NCBI RefSeq assembly: GCF_900637205.1
Contig: NZ_LR134355.1
Span: 1,674,001-1,738,000 of the forward strand
From: Mycolicibacterium chitae
GTDB taxonomy: Bacteria > Actinomycetota > Actinomycetes > Mycobacteriales > Mycobacteriaceae
Direction: 5' to 3'
Length of the DNA stretch: 64,000 bases
In this document: one piece after another, positions 9,063 through 19,320 of the stretch
How the letters are laid out: each line of letters starts with the position of its first letter
How positions within the stretch are numbered: the first letter of the stretch is position 1
Translations under genes and position numbers: made by a program
Notes under the pieces: generated by a model
Told to the model about the DNA's origin: nothing
What the model saw: only the letters and a program-made list of their open reading frames with translations
The model's database searches: none

Positions 9063-9683
9063 GTGCTTTCCCCCGACGCCGCCCCCGAAGTCGCGGCCGC
9101 CCGAAAGACCGACATCCGCGAACTGGCGCACACGCTGGGCCGCGCGTTCTTCGACGATCCGGTGATGACGTGGATGCTGCCGGAGGCCGGCCGGCGCGCC
9201 AAGGTCCTGCCCAAGATGTTCGCGACGATCACCCGGCACCAGTTCCTGGCGCACGGCGCGTGCGAGGTCGCCACCGACGGGGCGCACATCGCGGCGGCCG
9301 CGCTGTGGACACCGCCGGGTCAGTGGAAGACGTCCGGCTGGCAGGACCTGCGCATGTTGGCCTCCTTCGTCAGCGCGTTCGGTTCGCGCTTCCAGCGCGG
9401 GCAACAGATGAGCGAGCTGATGAAGAAGCATCATCCCGAGGAGCCGCACTGGTATTTGGGCGTGATCGGCAGCGACCCCACCTTCCGCGGCGGCGGCTAC
9501 GGCCACGCGCTGATGAAATCGCGCCTGGACCGTGTCGATGCCGAGTTCGCCCCGGCCTATCTGGAGTCCAGCAACCCCGACAACCTGCCCTACTACCAGC
9601 GGTTCGGGTTCGAGGTGACCGGCGAGATCCCCCTGCCCGACGACGGCCCGACGATGTGGCAGATGTGGCGCGAGCCGCGCTGA
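9063..9683 (+). CDS. GNAT family N-acetyltransferase
   Basis: 206 residues with a GNAT fold: acetyl-CoA-binding motif around FRGGGYGHALM and the C-terminal YYQRFGFEVTGEI. GNAT enzymes move an acetyl group from acetyl-CoA to an amine; the substrate cannot be read from sequence. It is not Eis, which is about twice this length and lies upstream of comEA in M. tuberculosis. GTG start at 9063, 31 bp after the CBS gene, so it could be co-transcribed with it. Confidence 0.8.
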   Translation: MLSPDAAPEVAAARKTDIRELAHTLGRAFFDDPVMTWMLPEAGRRAKVLPKMFATITRHQFLAHGACEVATDGAHIAAAALWTPPGQWKTSGWQDLRMLASFVSAFGSRFQRGQQMSELMKKHHPEEPHWYLGVIGSDPTFRGGGYGHALMKSRLDRVDAEFAPAYLESSNPDNLPYYQRFGFEVTGEIPLPDDGPTMWQMWREPR

Positions 9684-9702
9684 TCAGTCGCAGGCAACCG
9701 CG

Positions 9703-10314
9703 TCAGCTCCAGGAGTACTCCGCGCGCAGCCGCGTCGCGACGATATCGAACTTGGTGCGGTCCAGGATGGCGCCCTCGCGGCGGATGCCCTCCTCGGGGA
9801 CGTCGAGCACCCGGTCCAGCCGCACCCAGCTCGGCCGGCCCTCACCGTCCCAGGGGCCCGCGCCGATCCCGACCCAGTGCCGGTCGTCGGCGTGGTGCTG
9901 CTGACTGGACAGCATCAGGCCGAGCAGGACCTTGCGGTCCCGGCCGACCACCAGCACCGGACGGTCCTTGCCGCGGCTCGGGTCGTCCTCGTAGACCACC
10001 CAGGTCCAGACGATCTCGCCCGGATCGGCCTGACCGTCGAGGTCGGGGGCATACGAGATCCGGCGCGCCCGGTGGGCCGTCGGCACGATGGTGTGGGTGA
10101 CCGGCCGGCCCGTGGTGATGGCCGCGGGTGGGGCGACCGTGGCCCCGACCAGCGCGTCGACGCCGATCTTCAGCCCCTGCTGAAGACCCTGCTGGATACC
10201 GCGCTGCACGGCCTGCGGGTTCTGCAGATTGCGGATCAATTTCGGTGCCTCGTTGAACACCAGATGCTCGGTGACCTTCAGAACCTGCTGCAGCGGCCTC
10301 CATTGCGACGCCAT
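9703..10314 (-). CDS. PemK/MazF-fold protein with N-terminal extension
   Basis: 203 residues from the ATG read at 10314 (MASQWRPLQQVLK); an upstream start would add nine residues. The first 100 residues are helical and Gln-rich; the rest resembles the PemK/MazF barrel, with GEIVWTWV, SRGKDRPVLVVGRD and LMLSSQ. M. tuberculosis Rv2405 occupies the same place. Although the fold is that of toxin RNases, no antitoxin gene is adjacent and the gene is conserved between housekeeping loci, so a chromosomal role other than toxin is plausible. Divergent from lepA. Confidence 0.7.
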   Translation of the reverse strand: MASQWRPLQQVLKVTEHLVFNEAPKLIRNLQNPQAVQRGIQQGLQQGLKIGVDALVGATVAPPAAITTGRPVTHTIVPTAHRARRISYAPDLDGQADPGEIVWTWVVYEDDPSRGKDRPVLVVGRDRKVLLGLMLSSQQHHADDRHWVGIGAGPWDGEGRPSWVRLDRVLDVPEEGIRREGAILDRTKFDIVATRLRAEYSWS

Positions 10315-10347
10315 AGCTGAAGCATAAGCGCTCCCGGACACGCTCGA

Positions 10348-10378
10348 TTGTGAGCCGAGGTCGTTCGCTGGCTACTCT
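10348..10378 (+). promoter_or_regulatory. Predicted lepA promoter
   Basis: TACTCT at 10373-10378 fits a -10 and TTGTGA at 10348-10353 a -35 (4 of 6 to TTGACA), with a long 19-bp spacer. The start would be near 10385, giving a leader of about 40 nt with the AGGAG of lepA. Confidence 0.4.
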
Positions 10379-10414
10379 GGACACGTCCCATCGCGCCTGA
10401 CAGGCCGACCTACC

Positions 10415-10425
10415 AGGAGATTTCC

Positions 10426-10428
<3 letters not shown>
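10415..10428 (+). promoter_or_regulatory. Shine-Dalgarno and ATC start codon that set the lepA start
   Basis: AGGAG at 10415-10419 is followed after 6 nt by ATC at 10426. Between the in-frame TGA at 10351 and codon 10426 there is no ATG, GTG, TTG or CTG in the lepA frame. The next ATG (10528) would delete the P-loop. ATC is therefore the best candidate; ATT at 10420 lies inside the Shine-Dalgarno spacing and is less likely. Confidence 0.6.
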
Positions 10429-12270
<1,842 letters not shown>

Positions 12271-12273
12271 CCC

Positions 12274-12858
12274 TCAGATGTACATCGCGGGGTCGATGTA
12301 GCTGGTCGGGTCGACGGCCTGCTCGCGTTCCTTGGCCGAGCGCTGCCGCACCACCGCCGGGATGCCGGTCGCGATCGACTCGGCCGGCACGTCCCGGGTG
12401 ACGACGGCGTTGGCGCCGACGGCGCTGTCGTCGCCGATGGTCAACGGTCCCAACACCTTCGCGCCGGCGCCGATGGTGACCCGGTTGCCGATGGTGGGAT
12501 GCCGCTTGACCTGTTGCAGCGTGCGGCCACCGAGGGTCACCCCGTGATAGAGCATCACGTCGTCACCGATCTCGGCGGTCTCGCCGATCACCACGCCCAT
12601 GCCGTGGTCGATGAAGAAGCGTCGGCCGATGGTGGCGCCGGGATGGATCTCGATCCCGGTGAACGCGCGGACGGCCTGCATGAGGATCCGCGCCGGGCCG
12701 CGCAGCGCCGGTCGCGCCCACATCCGATGCGCCAGCCGGTGCGCCCAGATGGCGTGCAGCCCGGAGTACACCAGCGCGTTCTCCACGTCCCCGCGCGCGG
12801 CCGGGTCGTGTGCTCGGGCGTTGCGCAGGTCCTCACGCAGCGTGGCCAACAGCGCCAT
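12274..12858 (-). CDS. cysE: Serine O-acetyltransferase
   Basis: 194 residues with a left-handed beta-helix of hexapeptide repeats ([30 protein letters not shown]). CysE makes O-acetylserine from serine and acetyl-CoA, the carbon acceptor for CysK. It lacks the long N-terminal helical domain of the enteric enzyme, a common short form. The gene lies 6 bp after cysK on the same strand and is convergent with lepA. Confidence 0.95.
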   Translation of the reverse strand: MALLATLREDLRNARAHDPAARGDVENALVYSGLHAIWAHRLAHRMWARPALRGPARILMQAVRAFTGIEIHPGATIGRRFFIDHGMGVVIGETAEIGDDVMLYHGVTLGGRTLQQVKRHPTIGNRVTIGAGAKVLGPLTIGDDSAVGANAVVTRDVPAESIATGIPAVVRQRSAKEREQAVDPTSYIDPAMYI

Positions 12859-12864
12859 AGGTCC

Positions 12865-13800
12865 TCAGTCCCGGATGTGTTCGAACAGCGGAGTCGACAC
12901 GTAGCGCTCGCCGAAGTCGGGGATGATGACCACGATCTGCTTGCCCGCGTTCTCCGGGCGTTTGGCCAATTCGAGTGCGGCCCAGACGTTTGCGCCCGCC
13001 GAGATCCCGCCCAGGATGCCCTCGTCGGTGCCCAGTGCGCGGGCGATCCGGATCGAGTCCTCGAAGGTGGCGTCGATGATCTCGTCGTAGACACCGCGGT
13101 CGAGCACCTCGGGGATGAAGTTGGCGCCGATGCCCTGGATCTTGTGCGGACCGGGGTCGCCACCGTTGAGGATGGGGGAGTCCAGCGGTTCCACGCCGAC
13201 GATCTTGACCTCGGGCTTGCGCGCCTTGAGGTAGCGGCCCGCACCGGTCAGGGTGCCGCCGGTGCCGATGCCCGCGACGAAGATGTCGACGGCGCCGTCG
13301 GTGTCGGTCCAGACCTCCGCACCGGTGGTGCGCTCGTGGATCTCCGGGTTGGCGGGGTTGGCGAATTGGTCTGCGGCCACCGCGTTCTCGGTCTCGGAGA
13401 TGATCTGCTTGGCGCGCGCCACGGCGCCGGCCATCCCCTCCGATCCCGGGGTCAGGACGATCTCGGCGCCGAAGGCGCGCAGCATCACGCGACGCTCGGT
13501 GGACATGGTGTCGGGCATGGTCAGGATGACCCGGTAACCGCGGGCGGCACCGACCATGGCCAGCGCGATCCCGGTGTTGCCGCTGGTGGCCTCGACGATG
13601 GTGCCGCCTGGACGCAGCGCGCCCGCGGCCTCGGCCGCGTCGATGATGGCGACACCGATGCGGTCCTTGACACTATTGGCCGGGTTGTAGAACTCGAGCT
13701 TGGCCAGCACCTGCGCACCGAGGCCTTCGGTGAGGCGGTTGAGTCGGACGAGCGGCGTGCGCCCGACCAATTCGCTGACGTCGTTGTAGATAGTGCCCAT
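12865..13800 (-). CDS. cysK: Cysteine synthase A (O-acetylserine sulfhydrylase)
   Basis: 311 residues, pyridoxal phosphate fold type II. The PLP lysine is in [11 protein letters not shown], the substrate loop in TSGNTGIAL and the phosphate loop in [10 protein letters not shown]. It joins sulfide and O-acetylserine to form cysteine and can bind the C-terminus of CysE in the cysteine synthase complex; the CysE tail here ends in MYI, ending in Ile as complex-forming CysE tails do. ATG at 13800 gives the usual length; upstream codons are not conserved. Confidence 0.96.
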   Translation of the reverse strand: MGTIYNDVSELVGRTPLVRLNRLTEGLGAQVLAKLEFYNPANSVKDRIGVAIIDAAEAAGALRPGGTIVEATSGNTGIALAMVGAARGYRVILTMPDTMSTERRVMLRAFGAEIVLTPGSEGMAGAVARAKQIISETENAVAADQFANPANPEIHERTTGAEVWTDTDGAVDIFVAGIGTGGTLTGAGRYLKARKPEVKIVGVEPLDSPILNGGDPGPHKIQGIGANFIPEVLDRGVYDEIIDATFEDSIRIARALGTDEGILGGISAGANVWAALELAKRPENAGKQIVVIIPDFGERYVSTPLFEHIRD

Positions 13801-13837
13801 GACCGCCCTTCTGATGCAGCTCAGATTCGTCAGATCG

Positions 13838-13843
13838 AGACTA
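13838..13843 (-). promoter_or_regulatory. Predicted -10 of the cysK-cysE operon
   Basis: On the minus strand TAGTCT (13843 to 13838) fits TANNNT. Transcription would begin near 13830, leaving a leader of about 30 nt with AAGGGCGG before the cysK ATG. No good -35 is seen. Confidence 0.4.
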
Positions 13844-13916
13844 GCGGGTGCCGGTGAACCTGTCGGCAACGCAGCCCACCAGCGCGCATCCCGAGGCCAT
13901 CAGGCAAGGTGGGATT

Positions 13917-15290
13917 GTGACCGCCAACGAGAACGTTCTCCTCGTACATTGGCACGATCTGGGCCGCTACCTGGGTGTTTACGGAAACCCCGGCGTGCAC
14001 AGTCCCTGTCTGGACGCGCTGGCCGGCGAAGGCGTGCTGTTCACCCGGGCTCATGCCACCGCACCGTTGTGCTCGCCGTCGCGGGGATCGTTGTTCACCG
14101 GCCGCCATCCGCACAGCAACGGCCTGGTCGGGTTGGCCCACCACGGTTGGGAGTACCGGTCCGGGGTCCGGACGCTGCCCGCGCTGCTTTCCGAATCCGG
14201 CTGGCACACCGCTCTTTTCGGTATGCAGCACGAGTCGAGCTTCCCGTCGAGGCTGGGCTTCGACGAGTTCGACGTGTCCAATTCGTACTGCGAATACGTC
14301 GTCGAACGCGCCGTCGAGTGGCTGCGCCGCCCCCCAGCGCAACCCTTCCTGTTGACGGCGGGATTCTTCGAGACCCACCGGCCCTATCCTCACGACCGCT
14401 ACGAACCGGCCGATCCGTCGGCGGTACGGGTCCCGGACTATCTGCCCGATACCCCGGAGGTGCGTCAGGATCTCGCTGATTTTTACGGGTCGATCACCGT
14501 GGCCGACGCGGCGGTCGGGCAACTGCTCGACACGCTGGCCGACACCGGACTCGACGAGAACACCTGGGTGGTCTTCGTCACCGATCACGGCCCGGCCCTG
14601 CCGCGGGCGAAGTCCACGCTCTACGACGCGGGCACGGGGATCGCGCTGATCGTCCGCCCGCCGCGGGCCCGGAAGGTGGCGCCGCGGGTCTGTGACGAAC
14701 TCTTCAGCGGGGTGGATCTGTTGCCCACGCTGCTCGATGTCCTCGGCGTCGAGGTGCCCGCGGAGGTGGAGGGAATTTCCCAAGCCGCAAATTTGCTGGA
14801 GAATGCCGAAGAAATGCGCTCGGCGGTGTATACGAGCAAGACTTACCACGATTCATTCGACCCCATTCGGGCCATTCGCACCAAGGATTACAGCTACATC
14901 GAGAATTACGCGGACCGGCCGGTCCTGGACTTGCCGTGGGACATCGAGGACAGTGCCCCGGGTCGGGCGTTGGCCGGTCAGATCGACGGCCCCCGGCCCC
15001 GCCGCGAACTCTACGATTTGCGCGCCGACCCGCGTGAACTGAACAACTTGCTGACCAGTGCGGACAGCCAGAAAATGGAATCGGTCGCGCAGGAATTCGC
15101 GCTGCGCCTCAACGAGTGGCGCGAAGAGACCAACGACGTCATTCCGTCGGAGTTCGCCGGCACCCGGATATCGGACCGCTATACCCGCACTTATGCGCAC
15201 ATCAAGGGCATTCCCTATCCGAGTCGGTCGGCCGCGTCCTCGGAAAGAGGCATGAAACCGCAGGCCGAACAAGAGTTACCTTCGGACTGA
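13917..15290 (+). CDS. Type I sulfatase
   Basis: 457 residues. The formylglycine signature C-S-P-S-R is at 52-56 (LCSPSRGSLFTG), the second metal site appears in FVTDHGP, and the N-terminal strand NVLLVHWHDLGRYLG resembles heparan N-sulfatase-like members. Formylglycine enzymes hydrolyse sulfate esters or sulfamates; the substrate is unknown. GTG at 13917 follows AAGGTGGG; an earlier GTG at 13848 is possible. It is followed 52 bp later by stf0. M. tuberculosis has the same pair (Rv0296c sulfatase beside stf0 Rv0295c), hinting that the sulfatase acts on trehalose sulfate or another cell-wall sulfate. Confidence 0.88.
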   Translation: MTANENVLLVHWHDLGRYLGVYGNPGVHSPCLDALAGEGVLFTRAHATAPLCSPSRGSLFTGRHPHSNGLVGLAHHGWEYRSGVRTLPALLSESGWHTALFGMQHESSFPSRLGFDEFDVSNSYCEYVVERAVEWLRRPPAQPFLLTAGFFETHRPYPHDRYEPADPSAVRVPDYLPDTPEVRQDLADFYGSITVADAAVGQLLDTLADTGLDENTWVVFVTDHGPALPRAKSTLYDAGTGIALIVRPPRARKVAPRVCDELFSGVDLLPTLLDVLGVEVPAEVEGISQAANLLENAEEMRSAVYTSKTYHDSFDPIRAIRTKDYSYIENYADRPVLDLPWDIEDSAPGRALAGQIDGPRPRRELYDLRADPRELNNLLTSADSQKMESVAQEFALRLNEWREETNDVIPSEFAGTRISDRYTRTYAHIKGIPYPSRSAASSERGMKPQAEQELPSD

Positions 15291-15329
15291 ACAAAATCAC
15301 GGAGGTGCGCGGCCCGATTGAATTGCTAC

Positions 15330-15335
15330 TAGGCT
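15330..15335 (+). promoter_or_regulatory. -10 element (TAGGCT) of a leaderless stf0 promoter
   Basis: TAGGCT is followed by 7 nt and the ATG of stf0 at 15343, the leaderless arrangement. No Shine-Dalgarno sequence precedes the gene. This would let stf0 be transcribed apart from the upstream sulfatase. Confidence 0.5.
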
Positions 15336-15342
15336 CTCGCGA

Positions 15343-16146
15343 ATGTCCGAGACACCGACGGCGTACCTCGTTCTGGCCTCCCAGCGCAGCGGCAGCACGC
15401 TGCTGGTGGAATCGCTGCGGGCCACCGGGGTGGCCGGCGAACCGCAGGAGTTCTTCCAGTACCTGCCGCACACCAGCATGTCCCCGCAGCCGCGCGAGTG
15501 GTTCGCCGATATCGAGGACCCCACGATCCTGACGCTGCTGGACCCGCTCGTCGAGGGGACGCCGGATCTGGCGCCGGCCGAGATCTGGCGCGACTACATC
15601 CGCACGGTCGGCCGCACCCCCAACGGGACCTGGGGCGGCAAGCTGATGTGGAACCAGGTCCCGCTGCTGTTGCAGCGCGCCAAGAACCTGCCGGACCGCT
15701 CCGGGGAGGGCCTGCTGGCTGCCATCCGCGACGTCGTCGGCTCCGACCCCGTGCTGGTCCACGTCTACCGGCCCGACGTGGTGTCCCAGGCCGTCTCGTT
15801 CTGGCGGGCGGTGCAGACCCGGGTCTGGCGTGGGCGGCCCGACCCGGTCCGCGACGCGCGCGCCGAGTACCACGCCGGGGCCATCGCGCACGTGGTGACG
15901 ATGCTGCGCGCCCAGGATGACGGTTGGCGCAACTGGTTCGTCGAGGAGGACGTGCATCCCATCGAGGTGCCGTATCCGGTGCTGTGGCGCAACCTGACCC
16001 AGACCGTCGGCACCGTGCTCGAGGCGCTCGGCGAGGATCCCGGGCTGGCGCCGCCCCCCGTGCTGGAACGCCAGGCCGACCAGCGCTCCGACGAGTGGGT
16101 GGAGCGCTACCGCGCCGACGCCGAGCGCGACGGCCTGCCGCTGTAA
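15343..16146 (+). CDS. stf0: Trehalose 2-sulfotransferase Stf0
   Basis: 267 residues, identical in length to M. tuberculosis Stf0. The PAPS-binding loop is [11 protein letters not shown] near the N-terminus, and the region with [12 protein letters not shown] and the [16 protein letters not shown] helix matches the family. Stf0 transfers sulfate from PAPS to the 2-position of trehalose, the first step to sulfolipid-1 in M. tuberculosis; non-pathogenic mycobacteria also make trehalose-2-sulfate. Sulfolipid assembly genes (pks2, papA) are not in this window. Confidence 0.93.
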   Translation: MSETPTAYLVLASQRSGSTLLVESLRATGVAGEPQEFFQYLPHTSMSPQPREWFADIEDPTILTLLDPLVEGTPDLAPAEIWRDYIRTVGRTPNGTWGGKLMWNQVPLLLQRAKNLPDRSGEGLLAAIRDVVGSDPVLVHVYRPDVVSQAVSFWRAVQTRVWRGRPDPVRDARAEYHAGAIAHVVTMLRAQDDGWRNWFVEEDVHPIEVPYPVLWRNLTQTVGTVLEALGEDPGLAPPPVLERQADQRSDEWVERYRADAERDGLPL

Positions 16147-16175
16147 GAGCGGGCGACGAACCGGCCGGCGCCACC

Positions 16176-16181
16176 TAGGGT
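16176..16181 (+). promoter_or_regulatory. Predicted -10 (TAGGGT) of the heme oxygenase gene
   Basis: TAGGGT matches TANNNT and would place the start near 16189 with a leader of about 28 nt holding AAGGGAG. No -35 or iron box was found. Confidence 0.4.
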
Positions 16182-16216
16182 GGTCCGCAGGCGTCCAACC
16201 GCACAAGGGAGTGTCG

Positions 16217-16870
16217 ATGACGAGCACCGCACTGGCCGAACAGCAGCTGTCCACCGCGATGCGGGAGGGTTCGGAGGCCGAGCACGATGCCGCGGAGAAC
16301 TCGGATTTCACCGTGGAACTGCTGGCCGGCCGGATCAACGCGGCGGGTTACACCGCCTACCTGCAGCGGCTGCACACGGTCTACGTGGCCCTCGAGGACG
16401 CGATCTCAGCGCGGCGCAGCGACCCCGCGGTGGCCGCCGTCTACGACCCGGCGGTGGAGCGCCGCGCCGCGCTGGAAGCCGACCTCGACCACTGGGCGCC
16501 CGGCGCGCCGTACGACACCGACAGCCCCGCGGCCACCGAGTACGCCGAGCGGTTGCGCAGCCGCGACTGGGGCGGCGACCTGCTGGCCCACCACTACACC
16601 CGCTACCTGGGCGATCTGTCCGGCGGGCAGGCGATCGGCCGGATCCTGGAGCGCAGCTTCGACCTCGACGGTGCCGGTACGGCGTTCTACGCGTTCCCCG
16701 ACATCGCCAAGCCCAAGCCGTACAAGGACGCCTACCGCACCCGCCTCGACGAGCTCGACCTCAGCCCCGCCGACAAGGCGCGCGTAGTCGACGAGGTGAA
16801 GGTGGCGTTCAACCTGAACCAGGCGCTGTTCGACGAACTCGGCGAGAACCTGGCCGCCTACGTGCGCTGA
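16217..16870 (+). CDS. hmuO: Biliverdin-producing heme oxygenase
   Basis: 217 residues, canonical heme oxygenase fold. The proximal heme-binding His lies in SEAEHDAAENSDF and the distal helix carries the GDLSGGQAIGRIL signature. The enzyme opens heme to biliverdin, CO and iron using electrons from a reductase. ATG at 16217 is chosen because AAGGGAG ends 5 nt upstream; a GTG at 16211 overlaps that Shine-Dalgarno. Mycobacteria mostly use the unrelated MhuD, so a canonical heme oxygenase is a notable extra. No heme transporter or iron box is adjacent. Symbol given by family resemblance to corynebacterial HmuO. Confidence 0.9.
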   Translation: MTSTALAEQQLSTAMREGSEAEHDAAENSDFTVELLAGRINAAGYTAYLQRLHTVYVALEDAISARRSDPAVAAVYDPAVERRAALEADLDHWAPGAPYDTDSPAATEYAERLRSRDWGGDLLAHHYTRYLGDLSGGQAIGRILERSFDLDGAGTAFYAFPDIAKPKPYKDAYRTRLDELDLSPADKARVVDEVKVAFNLNQALFDELGENLAAYVR

Positions 16871-16886
16871 GCTGGATCAACCGGCG

Positions 16887-18869
16887 CTAGATCGGCGCGT
16901 TGGCGGGCACGAACACCCCGGAGCTGTCGGCCTCCTCCTCGGCGCGGATCACGTGCACGACGGCGTTGATCAACGCCAGGTGGGTGAACGCCTGCGGGAA
17001 GTTGCCCAGGTGCCGCCCGGTGCGGGGTTCGATCTCCTCGGCGTAGAGGTGCAGCGGGCTGGCGAACGAGAGCAGCCGCTCGCACAGATGCCGGGCGCGG
17101 TGGATCTCGCCGATCTCGACCAGGGCCGACACCAGCCAGAACGAACAGATGGTGAAGGTGCCCTCCTCGCCCGTCAGCCCGTCGTCGGTCTCCTCGACGC
17201 GGTACCGCAGCACCAGCCCGTCGTGGGTCAACTCCTCGGCGATGGCCAGCACGGTGGCGCGGATTCGGGGGTCGTCCGGCGGCAGGAACCGGGTCAGCAC
17301 CGCCAGCAGCAGCGAGGCGTCCAGCGCCGGATCGCCGTAGCGCTGGGTGAGCACGCCGCGCTCGTCGACCCCGTGGCGCAGCACGTCGTCCTTGATCTCC
17401 TCGGCGATGGCGCGCCACTGCTGGGCGTAGCTCTTCTCGCCCTGGAGTTCGGCGAGCTTGGAGCCGCGGTCCAGCGCCACCCAGCACATGATCTTGCTGG
17501 AGGTGAAGTGCTGCGGTTCGCCGCGCACCTCCCAGATCCCGCGGTCCGGTTCGCGCCAGTGCTTGATGGCCTCCTCGACCTGCTTCTTGAGCACCGGCCA
17601 CAGCGTCTCGGGAATCTGCTCGCGGGACTTGGTGTGCAGGTACACCGAGTCGAGCATGGTGCCCCAGATGTCGTGCTGCATCTGGTTGTAGGCGCCGTTG
17701 CCGATCCGCACCGGCCGTGCGTTGTCGTAGCCGGACAGGTGGTGCAGTTCGTCCTCGACCAGGCTGCGCTCCCCGCCGACGCCGTACATCACCTGCAGCG
17801 GATGCCGTTCGCCGTTGTTGGCGCCGGAGACGTCGGCGATGAACGAGAAGAAGTCGTCGGCCTCGCGGTCCAGGCCCAGGGTGTAGAGCCCCCACAGCGC
17901 GAACGTCGAGTCCCGCACCCACGCGTAGCGGTAGTCCCAATTGCGTTCGCCCTGCGGCGTTTCCGGCAGCGACGTGGTGCTCGCCGCCAGCAGCGCGCCG
18001 GTCGGGGAGTAGGTCAGCCCCTTCAGCGTCAGGGCGCTGCGCTGCAGATAGGACCGCCACGGATGGTCGGGGAAGTCGCCGATGTTGATCCACTGCCGCC
18101 AGGCCTCGCTGGTCTTCCACATCTTCTCGGCGGCTTCTTCGTAGGTCTGCGGCGCCGGATGCTTGGACCAACTCAGCGCGACGAACACGTTGTCGCCCTC
18201 GGTCAGCCGGGTGCGCGCCCGGGCCTGATGGCCTTCGAGGCCCAGCCGCAGGTTGGTGGTCAGCCGCAGCGTCGGATGCGCATCGGCGTCCCGGCTGGCC
18301 CGGGCGATGGCCTCGCCGTAGGCGGCCGCGGAGTACTCCCAGGTGGCGGGGATGCGGTGGTAATCGAACGAGGGCTCGCAGTTCATCACCAACTCGACCG
18401 TGCCGGACACGCAGCGCACGGTGCGCAGCAGGATGTGTTCGGCATCCCAGTCCATCGGGGTGCGGCGATGCGTGCGCGACCGCGACTCGATGTCGTGCCA
18501 CGGGCCCATCACCAGGGCCTCGCGCACGATCAGCCAGCCGGTGTGGGTTTGCCAGGTGGTCTCGAGGATAAGGCTGCCGGGCAGGTAGCGCCGCGCCGAG
18601 GGCACCGATACCCCGTAGGGGCCGAGCCGGAAATGGCCGGCGCCGCGGTCCAGGATGGCGCCGAAGACGCTGGGCGAGTCCGGCCGCGGCACGCACAGCC
18701 ATTCCACCGAGCCGGCCGAGCTGATCAGGCAGGTGTTCTCGCAGTCCGACAGAAACCCGTAGTCGGCGATCGGCGGGAACGCGTTGCGCAGCGGACCCGA
18801 CGGCACGTAGGGCACGGGCGCGGTGGCAGTGAAAGGGGGGCTCTGGTTGGTCCCGGTGTCAATTGCCAT
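16887..18869 (-). CDS. GH15 trehalase / glucoamylase-family protein
   Basis: 660 residues, matching M. tuberculosis Rv2402, a GH15 trehalase. An N-terminal beta-sandwich domain (about 25-270, beginning IADYGFLSDCENTCLISSAGSVEWLC) is followed by an (alpha/alpha)6 barrel with RNWDYRYAWVRDSTFALW and EEGTFTICSFWLV, the family motifs carrying the catalytic acids. It hydrolyses trehalose to glucose in the cytoplasm. ATG at 18869 is chosen; a GTG two codons earlier is possible. Convergent with heme oxygenase and divergent from the small membrane gene, sharing a 100-bp promoter region. Confidence 0.9.
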   Translation of the reverse strand: MAIDTGTNQSPPFTATAPVPYVPSGPLRNAFPPIADYGFLSDCENTCLISSAGSVEWLCVPRPDSPSVFGAILDRGAGHFRLGPYGVSVPSARRYLPGSLILETTWQTHTGWLIVREALVMGPWHDIESRSRTHRRTPMDWDAEHILLRTVRCVSGTVELVMNCEPSFDYHRIPATWEYSAAAYGEAIARASRDADAHPTLRLTTNLRLGLEGHQARARTRLTEGDNVFVALSWSKHPAPQTYEEAAEKMWKTSEAWRQWINIGDFPDHPWRSYLQRSALTLKGLTYSPTGALLAASTTSLPETPQGERNWDYRYAWVRDSTFALWGLYTLGLDREADDFFSFIADVSGANNGERHPLQVMYGVGGERSLVEDELHHLSGYDNARPVRIGNGAYNQMQHDIWGTMLDSVYLHTKSREQIPETLWPVLKKQVEEAIKHWREPDRGIWEVRGEPQHFTSSKIMCWVALDRGSKLAELQGEKSYAQQWRAIAEEIKDDVLRHGVDERGVLTQRYGDPALDASLLLAVLTRFLPPDDPRIRATVLAIAEELTHDGLVLRYRVEETDDGLTGEEGTFTICSFWLVSALVEIGEIHRARHLCERLLSFASPLHLYAEEIEPRTGRHLGNFPQAFTHLALINAVVHVIRAEEEADSSGVFVPANAPI

Positions 18870-18956
18870 TGGCACATCATCGGCTCTCGACGCTGCCGGC
18901 GTCCACTTTCGCCGGTCTTGCACCCGGGCTGGGCGGGCGTGGCCGGCCGGTGCTCG

Positions 18957-18962
18957 TAGGGT
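18957..18962 (+). promoter_or_regulatory. -10 element (TAGGGT) of a leaderless promoter
   Basis: TAGGGT ends 7 nt before the ATG at 18970, with no Shine-Dalgarno between them, so the small membrane gene probably has a leaderless mRNA. Confidence 0.5.
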
Positions 18963-18969
18963 GGTGGCG

Positions 18970-19185
18970 ATGGACGGGTTTCTGAGTTGGTGGGACGGCG
19001 TCGAGCTGTGGCTGTCCGGCCTGGACTTCGTGCTGCAGACGCTGGTGGTGATGCCCGTCGTGCTCGCCTTGGCCTACGGCATCGCCTTGCTGCTCGACGC
19101 CGCGCTGGGGAACACCATCCGGGTGAGCAACCGCCTCACCGCCGCCGTTCGGGGCGGTCGACAAGCCGACGGGGACGGGAAGTGA
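18970..19185 (+). CDS. Small single-span membrane protein
   Basis: 71 residues: an amphipathic N-terminus (MDGFLSWWDGVELWLSGL), one hydrophobic helix (about 23-46) and a basic C-terminal tail. A small membrane gene lies in the same place in M. tuberculosis (Rv2401A). No function is known. Start supported by the leaderless -10. Its stop overlaps the start of a second tiny membrane ORF by 4 bp (GTGA). Confidence 0.75.
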   Translation: MDGFLSWWDGVELWLSGLDFVLQTLVVMPVVLALAYGIALLLDAALGNTIRVSNRLTAAVRGGRQADGDGK

Positions 19186-19268
19186 AATCCATGCCGCGAT
19201 CACGGGTGACCTTGGCGTTGGTGCTGCTGGTGGTGTTCGTCGTCGTGATGTGGCTGCTGACGCGCTGA
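19182..19268 (+). CDS. 28-residue membrane peptide, coupled to the previous gene
   Basis: GTG at 19182 overlaps the preceding stop in a GTGA junction and is preceded by GGGGACGGGA; an ATG at 19191 is the alternative. The peptide is a short basic N-terminus followed by one hydrophobic helix (VTLALVLLVVFVVVMWLL). The overlap, purine-rich leader and clean membrane profile support real translation, but a peptide this short could arise by chance. Confidence 0.45.
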   Translation: MKSMPRSRVTLALVLLVVFVVVMWLLTR

Positions 19269-19307
19269 TCAGTCGGTCCCGCGCCGGGCGAACCGGGGCG
19301 TTTCTGT

Positions 19308-19313
19308 TACGCT
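19308..19313 (+). promoter_or_regulatory. -10 (TACGCT) of the leaderless subI-cysTWA operon promoter
   Basis: TACGCT ends 7 nt before the ATG of the Cys-rich leader ORF at 19321. This places the start of the sulfate-uptake mRNA on the leader ORF's start codon. Confidence 0.6.
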
Positions 19314-19320
19314 TCCCGCC

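Noticed and set aside
9703..10314. Type II toxin-antitoxin operon
   Set aside because: Only the PemK-like frame exists; neither neighbour is an antitoxin.
16147..16216. IdeR box upstream of the heme oxygenase gene
   Set aside because: No TTAGG-like half-sites were found; only a generic -10 is visible.
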